Positions 19,237 to 27,980 of a DNA stretch of 64,000 bases are shown here, piece by piece. Within the stretch, counting starts at the first letter, position 1, and every line of letters starts with the position of its first letter. The notes under the pieces are model-generated. The model ran no database searches. It was not told the origin of the DNA and was given only the letters and a program-made list of their open reading frames with translations. A program made the position numbers and the translations under genes. Source of the DNA: Streptomyces sp. V2I9 (GTDB taxonomy: Bacteria > Actinomycetota > Actinomycetes > Streptomycetales > Streptomycetaceae); NCBI RefSeq assembly GCF_030817475.1, contig NZ_JAUSZJ010000002.1, forward strand, positions 5,966,626 to 6,030,625, written 5' to 3'.

Positions 19237-20615
19237 GCCGCACGCCCCGCTTCCGCCGTCCTGTCCTTCGCCACGCGCGCGACCGTCCGCGGGTCCGTGT
19301 CGGCATGCCTGTCCGTGTGCGTGTCCGGGGCCGCTTCCGCGACGGGCAGCGGCAGCGTGACGGCCACCGCCGTCCCCTGGCCCGGCGCCGACTCCACGCT
19401 CAGCGCCCCGCCGAGCGATGCGGCCCGCGCCCGCATCGCGGGCAGCCCGAAGCCGCCGTCACCGCGCTCATGGACCGGAGCCGCCGACGGGTCGAAGCCC
19501 CGACCGTCGTCCACCACGTCCAGCGCCACGGAGGTGTCCATGAAGCTCAGGGTGACCTCCACCCGCCCGGCGTCCGCATGGCGCACCGTGTTCGCCAGAG
19601 CCGACTGCGCGGTCCGCAACAGCGCCACCCCGTACGGGGTCGGCAGCTCCACCGGGGAACCGCTGACCGCGAACCGCACGGTCAGGTCCGGCGCGGTCGT
19701 CCGGGCGCAGAGCCGCTCCAGGGCGGCGGCCGGCGACCCGTGCTCCAGATCCGGCGGTGTCAGCGCGCGGACGAAGGAACGCGCCTCGGCGAGATTCGCC
19801 TGCGCGGCCTCACGGGCGGCCCGCACATGCGCGGTCGCCGGGGCATCCTCGGGCAGTGACCGCTCGGCGGCCCGCAGCAGCAACTGGATGCTCGACAGCC
19901 CCTGGGCGAGGGTGTCGTGGATCTCCCGCGCCAGCCGCTCGCGCTCCGCCAGGGTCCCCGCGGACCGCTCCGCCTCGGCCAGGTCCGCGCGGGTGGCGAC
20001 GAGCTCCACGATCAGCTCCCGCCGCCGCTCGCTCTCCCGGAACAGGGCGTCGTACCCGAGGACGGTGGCGACCGCGACCGCCGCGCCGATCAGCGGCCCG
20101 ATGAACGCTCCGGGCGCGACCTCCTGGCGGTGCACGACGAAACTGGTGATCGCCGCGGCGGCGGTGACCACGACGGCGGGCAGCGCCCGGGGCATCGGCA
20201 GGAAGTGGAGCTGGAGGAAGTAGAGGGGGAAAGCGACCCACAGGGCGTCCGGCGACAGCACCAGCAGCACCGCCCACAGCGTCCACAGCGCGCCCAGCCA
20301 CCATGCCCCCGCCCGGCTGCCGGGCAGCACGGGAGTGAACAGGGCCTCCCCCCGGCGTCGCACCGACGGGGCCCTTGTCGGAGCTTTCGGGTGGACGGAC
20401 GAGAGCCCCGCCGGGGCTTCAGGGCGGACGGACGAGAGCAGCACCCCCGCCGCGTACACGGCCCCCGTCAGCAGTGTCACCGCCACGATCGCCACCTCGC
20501 CGGGTGCGTCCTCACCCACCGCGCGCACCACGACCAGCGCCAGCAGCCCCGTCAGCAGGGCGTGCAGGCAGAGCCGGAGGGCCGCCGTGACGTGGGTGTG
20601 CGAACGCGAATCCAT
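19233..20615 (-). CDS. Sensor histidine kinase (NarL-partner type)
   Basis: A 460-residue membrane kinase. N-terminal hydrophobic segments (LCLHALLTGLLALVVVRAV, VAIVAVTLLTGAVYAAGVLL, and more near 110-170) form the sensor part. The dimerisation and phospho-acceptor helix reads ERLAREIHDTLAQGLSSIQLL with the conserved His. The ATPase domain has an N box (ALANTVRHADAGRVEV) and a G box (DDGRGFDP ... GFGLPAMRARAASLGG). ATG 20615 was chosen at the first plausible start before the first helix. It is coupled to the response regulator and divergent from the ABC exporter. The stimulus is unknown. Confidence 0.9.
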   Translation of the reverse strand: MDSRSHTHVTAALRLCLHALLTGLLALVVVRAVGEDAPGEVAIVAVTLLTGAVYAAGVLLSSVRPEAPAGLSSVHPKAPTRAPSVRRRGEALFTPVLPGSRAGAWWLGALWTLWAVLLVLSPDALWVAFPLYFLQLHFLPMPRALPAVVVTAAAAITSFVVHRQEVAPGAFIGPLIGAAVAVATVLGYDALFRESERRRELIVELVATRADLAEAERSAGTLAERERLAREIHDTLAQGLSSIQLLLRAAERSLPEDAPATAHVRAAREAAQANLAEARSFVRALTPPDLEHGSPAAALERLCARTTAPDLTVRFAVSGSPVELPTPYGVALLRTAQSALANTVRHADAGRVEVTLSFMDTSVALDVVDDGRGFDPSAAPVHERGDGGFGLPAMRARAASLGGALSVESAPGQGTAVAVTLPLPVAEAAPDTHTDRHADTDPRTVARVAKDRTAEAGRAA

Positions 20616-20725
20616 GGTCCGTCCAGCGTAGCCGCGGCCTCCCCGGCTCCGGTCAATCGAAAGGTTGATCCCGTGACCGTCCGCCGTGCGATGTCTTCCC
20701 GCCCCGGCCCGGTGAGGCTGGAGCC

Positions 20726-21808
20726 ATGTTCGTCGCATGGAGAGACCTCCGCTTCGCCAAGGGCCGGTTCGCCCTCATGGGCTCGGTCGTGGTGCTGATC
20801 ACGCTGCTCGTGGGCCTGCTGTCCGGCCTCACCGCCGGCCTGGCCCGTGAGAACACCTCGGCCGTCACCGGGCTGGACGCCGACCACCTGGCGTTCGCCG
20901 CACCCCCGGACGGGCAGGCGGAGTCGTTCGCCGACTCGACCGTCCGCGAGGACGACTGGCGGGCCTGGGCCGCCCGGCCCGGGGTCGAGGCCGCGCAGCC
21001 GGTCGGCATCCGTACGCTCAACGCCACCGCCGCGGGCGAGCGGACCGCCGCCGTGGCGGCCTTCGGCGTCGAACCGGACGGCACCCTCGGCCCGGACGGG
21101 ACCGGGCCCGGCCGCGTCGTGCTCTCGGAGAAGGCGGCGGAGGAGCTCGGCGTGGCCGTCGGCGACCGGATCGCGCTCGGCGGGACCGAACGGGAGGTCG
21201 CCGCCGTCGCGGGGGACGCCTCCCACAGCCACACCCCCGTCGTCTGGACCACCCTCGCCGACTGGCAGCAGATCGGCCACGACGGGGCCGGTCCCGCCGA
21301 ACGGGCCACCGTGATCGCCCTGACCACCACGGACGGCGTCGACCTCGCCGCCGGGGACGAGGCGGCCGGCACGAGCACGCTCACCCTCGACGATTCCCTC
21401 ACCGCGATCGGCTCCTACCAGGCCGAGAACGGCTCGCTGCAACTGATGCGCGGCTTCCTCTTCGTCATCTCCGCGCTCGTCATCGGCGCGTTCTTCACCG
21501 TCTGGACGATCCAGCGCAGCGGCGACGTCGCCGTGCTGAAGGCACTCGGCGCGTCGACCCCGTACCTCCTGCGCGACGCGCTCGGCCAGGCGGTGGTGAT
21601 GCTCGCCCTCGGTACGGGGCTGGGCACCGCGCTCGCCGCCGGGGCGGGCGTCCTGATCGGCGGGGGACCGGTGCCGTTCGTCCTGGACGCCGCGACCGTC
21701 CTCGTCCCGGCCGCCGTGATGATCGCCCTCGGCGCGCTCGGGGCGGCCCTGTCCGTCCGGCGGATCACCGCCGTCGACCCGCTCACCGCACTCGGGAGTG
21801 CCCGATGA
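20726..21808 (+). CDS. FtsX/MacB-type ABC transporter permease
   Basis: A 360-residue membrane protein with one N-terminal helix (MGSVVVLITLLVGLLSGLTAGL), a large extracytoplasmic domain (about residues 40-225) and three C-terminal helices from LMRGFLFVISALVIGAFFTVWTI onward. This is the FtsX-domain topology of DevC/MacB-type exporters and cell-envelope transporters. The ATP-binding subunit overlaps by four bases (ATGA). The divergent two-component system suggests control by an envelope or antimicrobial-peptide signal; that is inference. It starts at ATG 20726, about 110 bases from the kinase start. Confidence 0.88.
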   Translation: MFVAWRDLRFAKGRFALMGSVVVLITLLVGLLSGLTAGLARENTSAVTGLDADHLAFAAPPDGQAESFADSTVREDDWRAWAARPGVEAAQPVGIRTLNATAAGERTAAVAAFGVEPDGTLGPDGTGPGRVVLSEKAAEELGVAVGDRIALGGTEREVAAVAGDASHSHTPVVWTTLADWQQIGHDGAGPAERATVIALTTTDGVDLAAGDEAAGTSTLTLDDSLTAIGSYQAENGSLQLMRGFLFVISALVIGAFFTVWTIQRSGDVAVLKALGASTPYLLRDALGQAVVMLALGTGLGTALAAGAGVLIGGGPVPFVLDAATVLVPAAVMIALGALGAALSVRRITAVDPLTALGSAR

Positions 21809-22485
21809 CGCTCACCCTGACCGACGTCACCCTCACCTATCCGGACGGCGAGGGCCGGCTGACCGCCCTGGACCGGGTCTCGCTGGACGTGCCGCCGGGC
21901 ACGCTCACCGCTGTCGTCGGGCCGTCCGGCTCGGGCAAGTCCAGCCTCCTCGCGGCCGCCGCCACCCTGGTCACCCCGGACTCGGGCGAGGTCGTCGTGG
22001 CCGGGACGCCGACCTCCGGGCTGAGCCGGGCCGGGCGGGCGGCCCTGCGCCGGGAGCACATCGGCATCGTCTTCCAGCAGCCCAACCTGCTGCCCTCGCT
22101 GACCGCCGCCGAACAGCTCCAGGTGATGCGCCACCTCTCCGGCGGCTCCGCCCGCGGCGCCCGCCGCCGGGCCCTGGAACTGCTCGACGCGGTCGGCCTG
22201 GCCGACCGCGCCGACCGGCGGCCGCACCAGCTGTCGGGCGGCCAGCGCCAGCGGATCACCATCGCGCGGGCCCTGATGAACGAACCGGCCGTCCTGCTCG
22301 TCGACGAGCCGACCAGCGCGCTCGACCACGAACGCGGCGTGGCCGTACTGGAGCTGCTGGTCACTCTGACGCGCGAGCGCGCCACCGCCACGGTGCTGGT
22401 CACGCACGACCTGGCGCACCTGGACCGGATGGACCGCACGGTGACGATGGACGACGGGCGGCTGACCGTTCCGGCCGGGGTCTGA
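21805..22485 (+). CDS. ABC transporter ATP-binding protein (LolD/MacB type)
   Basis: A 226-residue ATPase. Walker A is GPSGSGKSS near residue 40. The Q loop is FQQPNLLPSLTA, the signature is QLSGGQRQR, Walker B is AVLLVDEPTSALD, and the switch His is in VLVTHDL. All catalytic elements are present. It powers the FtsX-type permease encoded just upstream, with which it overlaps in ATGA. Two hairpins at 22509-22580 follow the stop. Confidence 0.93.
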   Translation: MTLTLTDVTLTYPDGEGRLTALDRVSLDVPPGTLTAVVGPSGSGKSSLLAAAATLVTPDSGEVVVAGTPTSGLSRAGRAALRREHIGIVFQQPNLLPSLTAAEQLQVMRHLSGGSARGARRRALELLDAVGLADRADRRPHQLSGGQRQRITIARALMNEPAVLLVDEPTSALDHERGVAVLELLVTLTRERATATVLVTHDLAHLDRMDRTVTMDDGRLTVPAGV

Positions 22486-22508
22486 CCCAGGGCCGCGTCC
22501 GGGAGGTC

Positions 22509-22580
22509 GGCCGAGGGGTCCGGACTCCGCCCTCGGCCCGCGACCGGCCCGGCCGCCCCGCGTTCCGGGGCGGCCGGGCC
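22509..22580. terminator. Two tandem hairpins between convergent genes
   Basis: The first hairpin pairs 22509-22517 (GGCCGAGGG) with 22530-22538. The second pairs 22546-22560 (GGCCCGGCCGCCCCG) exactly with 22566-22580 around a 5-base loop. They lie between the ABC ATPase stop (22485, plus) and the IclR regulator stop (22590, minus) and likely terminate both transcripts. Confidence 0.65.
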
Positions 22581-22589
22581 CGTGCGGGT

Positions 22590-23393
22590 TCAGCCGCCGT
22601 GCGTACCGTTGCTCGCCAGGGCGTCGGACAGCTCACCGGCGACCTGCTGGAGGATCGGCACGATGCGCTCCGTGGCCGCCTCCGTGACGCGCCCTGCCGG
22701 GCCCGAGATGGAGATCGCGGCCGAGGTGGGGGAGTTCGGCACGGAGACCGCGAGGCACCGCACCCCGATCTCCTGCTCGTTGTCGTCCACCGCGTACCCG
22801 GCACGGCGTACCTGCTCCAGGGCGTCGAGGAAACCCTCCGGCGTGGTGATCGTCTTCTCGGTGGCGGCCGGCATGCCCGTCCGGGCGAGCAGCGCGCGGA
22901 CCTCGTCGGCCGGTGTGTGCGCGAGGAGCGCCTTGCCCACGCCCGTCGAGTGCGGCAGGACCCGGCGGCCGACCTCGGTGAACATGCGCATGGAGTGCTT
23001 GGACGGAACCTGGGCGACATACACGATCTCGTCCCCGTCCAGCAGCGCCATGTTCGCCGTCTCGCCGGTCTCCTCGACCAGCCGGCTGAGGTAGGGGCGG
23101 GCCCAGGTGCCCAGCAGCCGGGAAGCGGACTCGCCGAGCCGGATCAGGCGGGGGCCCAGCGCGTACCGGCGGTTGGGCTGCTGGCGTACGTAGCCGCAGA
23201 CGACCAGGGTGCGCATCAGCCGGTGGATGGTCGGCAGGGGCAGGCCGCTGCTCGCGGACAGCTCGCTCAGCCCGACCTCGCCCCCGGCGTCCGCCATCCG
23301 CTCCAGCAGGTCGAAGGCGCGCTCGAGGGACTGCACCCCGCCGCTGGGGCCGGCGGGCTTGGAGTCGGCGGTGCTGGCGTGGGACGGCGGCAC
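22590..23393 (-). CDS. allR: IclR-family regulator, probable allantoin repressor
   Basis: A 267-residue dimeric DNA-binding repressor. The winged helix-turn-helix lies at about residues 15-75 (VQSLERAFDLLERMAD, then GLPLPTIHRLMRTLVVCGYV). The effector-binding IclR domain follows, with the typical HSTGVGKALLAH and GYAVDDNEQEIGVRCLAVSV blocks. I chose GTG 23393 with AAAGGA upstream; the open frame extends further but is not family-like. It is divergent from allantoinase and separated by a 391-base region that contains the candidate operators. By family and position it is the allantoin-pathway repressor, relieved in other species by allantoate or glyoxylate; the effector here is not known. Confidence 0.88.
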   Translation of the reverse strand: MPPSHASTADSKPAGPSGGVQSLERAFDLLERMADAGGEVGLSELSASSGLPLPTIHRLMRTLVVCGYVRQQPNRRYALGPRLIRLGESASRLLGTWARPYLSRLVEETGETANMALLDGDEIVYVAQVPSKHSMRMFTEVGRRVLPHSTGVGKALLAHTPADEVRALLARTGMPAATEKTITTPEGFLDALEQVRRAGYAVDDNEQEIGVRCLAVSVPNSPTSAAISISGPAGRVTEAATERIVPILQQVAGELSDALASNGTHGG

Positions 23394-23579
23394 GTGGGCG
23401 ATCCTTTCGAAGCGGAAGGCAAGGCAGCAGCCTACCGGGCGGCTCACGATCGGCCCACTGCTCCCCGGTCGGCGTCCGTGCCGGTCAGGGCCTGTTTTGT
23501 CCGGGTGCCGCCGACCGGAGCGGATGGCTCCGAGCCGCCTCGTCTGGCCCATGCTACGTTCCGCAGTCCGAAAAATTAC

Positions 23580-23594
23580 TTCTACTTTGTGGAA
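23580..23594. promoter_or_regulatory. TTC-N9-GAA palindrome before allantoinase (candidate AllR site)
   Basis: TTCTACTTTGTGGAA has arms TTCTAC and GTGGAA (one mismatch from a perfect 6-bp inverted repeat, 3-base centre). It matches the end bases and spacing of TTCCTCATGGTGGAA before malate synthase. It sits in an AT-richer patch (AAAAATTACTTCTACTTTGTGG) that stands out from the GC-rich surroundings and could include promoter elements for either divergent gene. Confidence 0.5.
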
Positions 23595-23745
23595 ACATCC
23601 AGAGGGCTGTCGGGTGGTTCTCCGGGGCGGCGGACGGTCGTGGGCGGAGCGGTCGGGCGGCCGCCGGTGGACCGTCCCGGCGGGCTCCGTGGCGGAGGGC
23701 GGGGTCTTGACGAGGGCGATCCCCGCGTGAAGACTCCACCGCATC

Positions 23746-23762
23746 TTCAACAGTTCGTTGAA
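23746..23762. promoter_or_regulatory. Perfect TTCAAC-N5-GTTGAA palindrome before allantoinase
   Basis: TTCAACAGTTCGTTGAA is a perfect 6-bp inverted repeat with a 5-base spacer, ending 22 bases before the allantoinase GTG. A repressor bound here would sit at or just past the transcription start. The near-copy at 17267-17283 before malate synthase supports a common regulator, most simply the IclR-type protein encoded divergently. Confidence 0.6.
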
Positions 23763-23784
23763 TTCCTGGAGTGAAGGAGCACGG

Positions 23785-25128
23785 GTGTCCGGTCAGGACG
23801 TGAACCTGGTACTGCGCTCGACGCGCGTCGTCACCCCCGACGGAACCCGCCCGGCCGCCGTCGCCGTCGCGGGCGGGACGATCGACGCCGTTCTGCCGTA
23901 CGACGCCGACGTGCCGGCCGGCGCCCGTCTGGAGGACGTCGGCGACGACGTCCTGCTGCCCGGCCTGGTCGACACCCACGTCCATGTGAACGATCCCGGC
24001 CGCACCGAGTGGGAGGGGTTCTGGACCGCCACCCGTGCCGCCGCGGCCGGTGGCATCACCACGCTCCTGGACATGCCGCTCAACTCCCTCCCGCCGACCA
24101 CCACCGTCGAGCACCTGCGGACCAAGCAGCGGGTCGCGGCGCCCAAGGCGCACGTCGACACCGGCTTCTGGGGCGGCGCGATCCCGGCCAACCCGAAGGA
24201 CCTGCGTCCGCTGCACGAGGCCGGGGTCTTCGGCTTCAAGTGCTTCCTCTCCCCCTCCGGCGTCGAGGAGTTCCCCGAGCTGGACCAGGAGCAACTGGCC
24301 CGCTCCATGGCGGAGATCGCCGGATTCGGCGGACTGCTCATCGTGCACGCCGAGGACCCGCACCACCTGGCCGACGCCCCGCAGCGCCCCGGCCCCGCCT
24401 ACGCCGACTTCCTCGCCTCCCGCCCGCGCGACGCCGAGAACACCGCGATCGAGGGGCTCATCGCGCACGCGAAGCGGCTGAAGGCCCGCGTGCACGTCCT
24501 GCACCTCTCCTCCAGCGACGCGCTGCCGCTGATCGCCGCCGCCAAGCGCGAGGGTGTCCGCGTCACCGTCGAGTCGTGCCCGCACTTCCTCACCCTCACC
24601 GCCGAGGAAGTCCCGGACGGGGCAACCGAGTTCAAATGCTGCCCGCCGATCCGCGAGGCCGCCAACCAGGACGCGCTGTGGGCCGGGCTCGCCGACGGCA
24701 CGATCGACTGCATCGTCAGCGACCACTCGCCGTGCACCACCGACCTCAAGACGCCGGACTTCGCTTCCGCCTGGGGCGGCATCTCCTCCCTCCAGCTCGG
24801 CCTGCCCGCCGTCTGGACCGAGGCCCGCCGGCGCGGCCACTCGCTCGACGACGTCGCCCGCTGGATGTCCGCCGCCCCCGCCGAACTGGCCGGGCTGGCC
24901 CGCAAGGGCGCCATCGAGGCCGGCCGCGACGCCGACTTCGCGGTCCTCGCACCCGAGGCGACCTTCACCGTCGACCCCGCCGAACTGTTCCACCGCAACC
25001 AGGTCACCGCCTACGCCGGGAAGACCCTGCACGGCGTGGTCCGCTCCAGCTGGCTGCGCGGCGTCCGTATCGCCTCCGACGGCGTCCTCGCCGAACCCGC
25101 CGGCCGCCTCCTCGAACGGGACCGCTGA
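23785..25128 (+). CDS. allB: Allantoinase
   Basis: A 447-residue binuclear-metal amidohydrolase that opens the hydantoin ring of allantoin to give allantoate. The H-x-H pair is in GLVDTHVHVNDPGR. The lysine expected to be carboxylated is in FGFKCFLSPSGV. Further ligands are the His in LLIVHAEDP and in VHVLHLSSSDA, and the Asp in CIVSDHSPC. The FKCCPPIRE block is typical of allantoinase rather than dihydroorotase. GTG 23785 is preceded by GAAGGAG; a TTG at 23758 would extend it but has no site. It is followed by allantoicase after 140 bases and divergent from the IclR regulator. Confidence 0.95.
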   Translation: MSGQDVNLVLRSTRVVTPDGTRPAAVAVAGGTIDAVLPYDADVPAGARLEDVGDDVLLPGLVDTHVHVNDPGRTEWEGFWTATRAAAAGGITTLLDMPLNSLPPTTTVEHLRTKQRVAAPKAHVDTGFWGGAIPANPKDLRPLHEAGVFGFKCFLSPSGVEEFPELDQEQLARSMAEIAGFGGLLIVHAEDPHHLADAPQRPGPAYADFLASRPRDAENTAIEGLIAHAKRLKARVHVLHLSSSDALPLIAAAKREGVRVTVESCPHFLTLTAEEVPDGATEFKCCPPIREAANQDALWAGLADGTIDCIVSDHSPCTTDLKTPDFASAWGGISSLQLGLPAVWTEARRRGHSLDDVARWMSAAPAELAGLARKGAIEAGRDADFAVLAPEATFTVDPAELFHRNQVTAYAGKTLHGVVRSSWLRGVRIASDGVLAEPAGRLLERDR

Positions 25129-25268
25129 CCCGGCCCGTCGGCCCGCTTCCCGCACGGGACCGCCGACCCGGTTCGCCGGCCCGCCGCCCGAACGGGACAC
25201 GCCTGCCACCCCACCGGCCCACTCCCCGAACGCGACCACCGACCGTGCCCGAAAGGAACGCCCCGACC

Positions 25269-26393
25269 ATGACGGACGCCGCGATACCCCGCTTCACCGG
25301 TGATGCCCGCCCCTACGCGGGCGGTGACCCGTACGCCGACCACCGCATCGCCGACTTCCCCTTCACTCACCTGGTCGACCTGGCCGACCGCCGCCTCGGA
25401 GCGGGGGTCATCGCGGCCAACGACGAGTTCTTCGCGGAGCGCGAGAACCTGCTCAAGCCCGGCCCCGCCGTCTTCGACCCGGAGCACTTCGGTCACAAGG
25501 GCAAGGTCATGGACGGCTGGGAGACCCGCCGCCGCCGCGGGGTGAGCGCCGCCGAACCGCACCCCACCCCGGACGACCACGACTGGGCCCTCGTCCGCCT
25601 CGGCGCGCCCGGCGTCGTCCGGGGCATCGTCCTGGACACCGCCCACTTCCGCGGCAACTACCCGCAGGCCGTCTCCGTCGAGGCGACCTCCCTGCCCGGC
25701 ACCCCGTCCCCCGAGGAACTCCTCGCCCCCGGCGTGAAGTGGACGACGCTCGTCCCCCGTACGGCGGTCGGCGGCCACGCGGCCAACGGGTTCGCCGTCG
25801 ACGCCGAGCAGCGCTTCACCCACCTGCGGGTCAACCAGCACCCGGACGGCGGGATCGCCCGGCTGCGCGTGTACGGGGAGGTCGTCCCGGACCCCGCCTG
25901 GCTCGCCGCCCTCGGTACGTTCGACCTCGCCGCCCTGGAGAACGGCGGCCAGGTCGAGGACGCCTCGGACCGCTTCTACTCCCCGGCCACCAACACCATC
26001 CAGCCCGGCCGCTCGCGCAAGATGGACGACGGCTGGGAGACCCGCCGGCGGCGCGACCGGGGCAACGACTGGATCAGCTACCGCCTGGCCGCGCAGTCCG
26101 GGATCCGGGCCGTCGAGATCGACACCGCCTACCTCAAGGGCAACTCCGCCGGCTGGGCGAGCCTGTCGGTACGGGACGGGGAGGGCGGGGACTGGACCGA
26201 GATCCTGCCCCGGACCCGCCTCCAGCCCGACACCGACCACCGCTTCGTGCTCGACGCGACCGCGCGGGCCACCCACGTACGGATCGACATCTTCCCGGAC
26301 GGGGGCATCTCCCGCCTGAGGCTGTACGGCTCACTCACCGACGAGGGCACGGCCGCGCTGGCCGCCCGCCACCGGGAGCTCGGGGGTGCCTGA
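25269..26393 (+). CDS. alc: Allantoicase
   Basis: A 374-residue enzyme that hydrolyses allantoate to ureidoglycolate and urea. It has the expected two homologous jelly-roll repeats: MDGWETRRRR ... VLDTAHFRGNYPQAV ... HLRVNQHPDGGIARLRVYG in the first half, and MDDGWETRRRRDRGNDW ... IDTAYLKGNSAGW ... HVRIDIFPDGGISRLRLYG in the second. Length matches the family. ATG 25269 follows AAAGGAA. It is downstream of allantoinase on the same strand and ends at a 20-bp perfect hairpin, so the two genes likely form one operon. Confidence 0.95.
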   Translation: MTDAAIPRFTGDARPYAGGDPYADHRIADFPFTHLVDLADRRLGAGVIAANDEFFAERENLLKPGPAVFDPEHFGHKGKVMDGWETRRRRGVSAAEPHPTPDDHDWALVRLGAPGVVRGIVLDTAHFRGNYPQAVSVEATSLPGTPSPEELLAPGVKWTTLVPRTAVGGHAANGFAVDAEQRFTHLRVNQHPDGGIARLRVYGEVVPDPAWLAALGTFDLAALENGGQVEDASDRFYSPATNTIQPGRSRKMDDGWETRRRRDRGNDWISYRLAAQSGIRAVEIDTAYLKGNSAGWASLSVRDGEGGDWTEILPRTRLQPDTDHRFVLDATARATHVRIDIFPDGGISRLRLYGSLTDEGTAALAARHRELGGA

Positions 26394-26403
26394 CCCCTCC
26401 GCG

Positions 26404-26450
26404 CGGACGGACGCACCGCGGTCGCAGGGGGACCGCGGTGCGTCCGTCCG
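26404..26450 (+). terminator. Perfect 20-bp hairpin after allantoicase
   Basis: Bases 26404-26423 (CGGACGGACGCACCGCGGTC) pair without mismatch with 26431-26450 around a 7-base loop, 11 bases after the allantoicase stop. This is the strongest terminator-like structure in the purine region. Confidence 0.75.
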
Positions 26451-26551
26451 GCCCCGTTACGTAACGGTGTGTCACCCTGGTCGGGGTGTGGGAGCAGGCC
26501 CGACGGGCAGGTGATCCGCACCGTCCGACGTCTCGACCAGGAGCCACCGCC

Positions 26552-26881
26552 ATGATCTTCATCGCCGTCAAGTTCACCGCCCTCGTCGACGAGCGCGACA
26601 ACTGGCTTCCCCGGCTGGAGGACTTCACCGTCGCCACCCGCGGCGAGCCCGGCAACGTCTTCTTCGACTGGTCCTCCAGCGTCGAGAACCCCAACGAGTT
26701 CGTCCTGCTGGAGGCGTTCGCCGACGCGGCGGCCGGCGAGGCGCACGTGAACTCGGACCACTTCAAGGCGGCGATCGAGACGATGTCGGAGATGGTCGCC
26801 GACGTCCCCGAGATCATCAACGTCGAGGTGGAGGGCACCGGCTGGTCACGGATGGCGGAGGTCACCCCGCGCAACCGGTGA
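26552..26881 (+). CDS. Antibiotic biosynthesis monooxygenase (ABM)-fold small protein
   Basis: A 109-residue dimeric ferredoxin-like alpha/beta protein of the ABM / YgiN quinol-monooxygenase family. The strand IFIAVKFTAL, the helix with NWLPRLEDFTVATRGEPGNVFFDWSSS, the strand FVLLEAFADAAAGEAHVNSDHFKAAI with the family-typical H-x-x-S-x-H-F, and the last strand INVEVEGTGW are all in order. ATG 26552 has AGGAG in front. It stands alone after the allantoicase terminator. The substrate is unknown; family members act on quinols or simply bind aromatic ligands. Confidence 0.82.
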   Translation: MIFIAVKFTALVDERDNWLPRLEDFTVATRGEPGNVFFDWSSSVENPNEFVLLEAFADAAAGEAHVNSDHFKAAIETMSEMVADVPEIINVEVEGTGWSRMAEVTPRNR

Positions 26882-27049
26882 CGACCGGCCGGCGCGAGGA
26901 CGACACCGCGCGCCGGTGAGGACGGGCCCGTGCGGCACCGCCGGTGACGAGCGGGGCCCGTGCGACGCCGACGGGGCCCGCCGCACGGGCACGTTCAGAA
27001 CTCCTCGTGGGGTCCCGGGGCCGCCCACGAACCGCCGGGACGGCGGCCC

Positions 27050-27080
27050 GGTCGCGGCCGGGGCTGCCCCGGCCGCGACC
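27050..27080. terminator. 14-bp hairpin after the SDR gene
   Basis: GGTCGCGGCCGGGG (27050-27063) pairs exactly with 27067-27080 across a 3-base loop. It lies seven bases beyond the stop of the minus-strand SDR gene and could serve the convergent ABM gene too. Confidence 0.6.
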
Positions 27081-27087
27081 CCGGTAC

Positions 27088-27867
27088 TCAGGCCGCGTGG
27101 CCGCCGTCCACGACCAGCTCCGTGCCCGTGATGAACCCCGCCTCCGCGCTCGTGAGGTACGCCACGAGCGAGGCGACCTCCTCCGCCGTGCCGAACCGGC
27201 CCAGCGCGGTCGCCGCCCGCTGCCCTTCGGCGAACGGCCCGTCCGCCGGGTTGAGATCGGTGTCCACCGGGCCGGGCTGGATCAGGTTCACCGTGATGCC
27301 GCGAGGTCCCAGCTCGCGGGCGAGCGGCTTGGTCAGCCCGGCGAGGGCGGACTTGCTGAGCGCGTACAGCGTGGAGCCGGGCCCGCCCGTGTAGCGGCTC
27401 AGGGCGGTGCCCACGGAGACGATCCTGCCCCCGTCGGCCATCCGCTCCGCCGCCGCCCGGCAGGCGAGGAAGACCGCCCGCACGTTCACGGCCAGCGTGC
27501 GGTCCACCTGCTCCTCGGTCAGCTCTCCGATCGGACCGAGGAGGCCGATGCCCGCGTTGTTGACCAGGACGTCGAGCCGGCCGAGCGCGTCCGCCGCCCG
27601 GTCCACGGCGTCGGCGGCCGCGACGGCGTCGGCCGCGTCGCAGCGCAGGGCCACTCCCCGGCGGCCGAGGCCCTCGATCTCCGCGACGACCGCACGGGCC
27701 GCCGCCTCGTCCCGCACGTAGGTGACGGCGACGTCCGCGCCGTCACGGGCGAGCCGGAGGGCGGTCGCGGCACCGATGCCCCGGCCACCCCCGGTGACCA
27801 GGGCGGCACGGACGGCGGGAACGGGGGAGGAGGGGAGGGGAGAAGAAGGGGAGAGGGGACTGGACAT
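27088..27867 (-). CDS. Short-chain dehydrogenase/reductase
   Basis: A 259-residue classical SDR with an NAD(P)-binding Rossmann fold. The cofactor motif is TGGGRGIG, the structural motif is NNAG, and the catalytic tetrad residues are seen as Ser in VSVGTALS and Tyr/Lys in YALSK. The C-terminal GTELVVDGGHA is typical. The first 17 residues are a low-complexity Ser/Pro stretch (SSPLSPSSPLPSSP) encoded by a GA-rich repeat, so the true start may lie a little downstream. A TetR-type regulator lies 113 bases upstream on the same strand and is the likely controller. The substrate is unknown. Confidence 0.9.
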   Translation of the reverse strand: MSSPLSPSSPLPSSPVPAVRAALVTGGGRGIGAATALRLARDGADVAVTYVRDEAAARAVVAEIEGLGRRGVALRCDAADAVAAADAVDRAADALGRLDVLVNNAGIGLLGPIGELTEEQVDRTLAVNVRAVFLACRAAAERMADGGRIVSVGTALSRYTGGPGSTLYALSKSALAGLTKPLARELGPRGITVNLIQPGPVDTDLNPADGPFAEGQRAATALGRFGTAEEVASLVAYLTSAEAGFITGTELVVDGGHAA

Positions 27868-27980
27868 CGGCTGCTTCCTCGCTGATCGGGAATGCCGTCA
27901 CCGCGACGGCATCCCCCAGCAAACGCGCCGCGGGACCCGGACACCGGCGGCTATCGGACACCCACGCCCGCCGGGGCCGC

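Noticed and set aside
23559..23573. TTCCGCAGTCCGAAA as a third AllR-type palindrome
   Set aside because: The arms have a mismatch and the spacing differs from both shared motif types; nothing similar is found before malate synthase.
27800..27870. GA/GGGGA-rich repeat at the 5' end of the SDR gene as a regulatory element
   Set aside because: It encodes the Ser/Pro low-complexity start of the SDR protein and has no dyad or operator-like structure.
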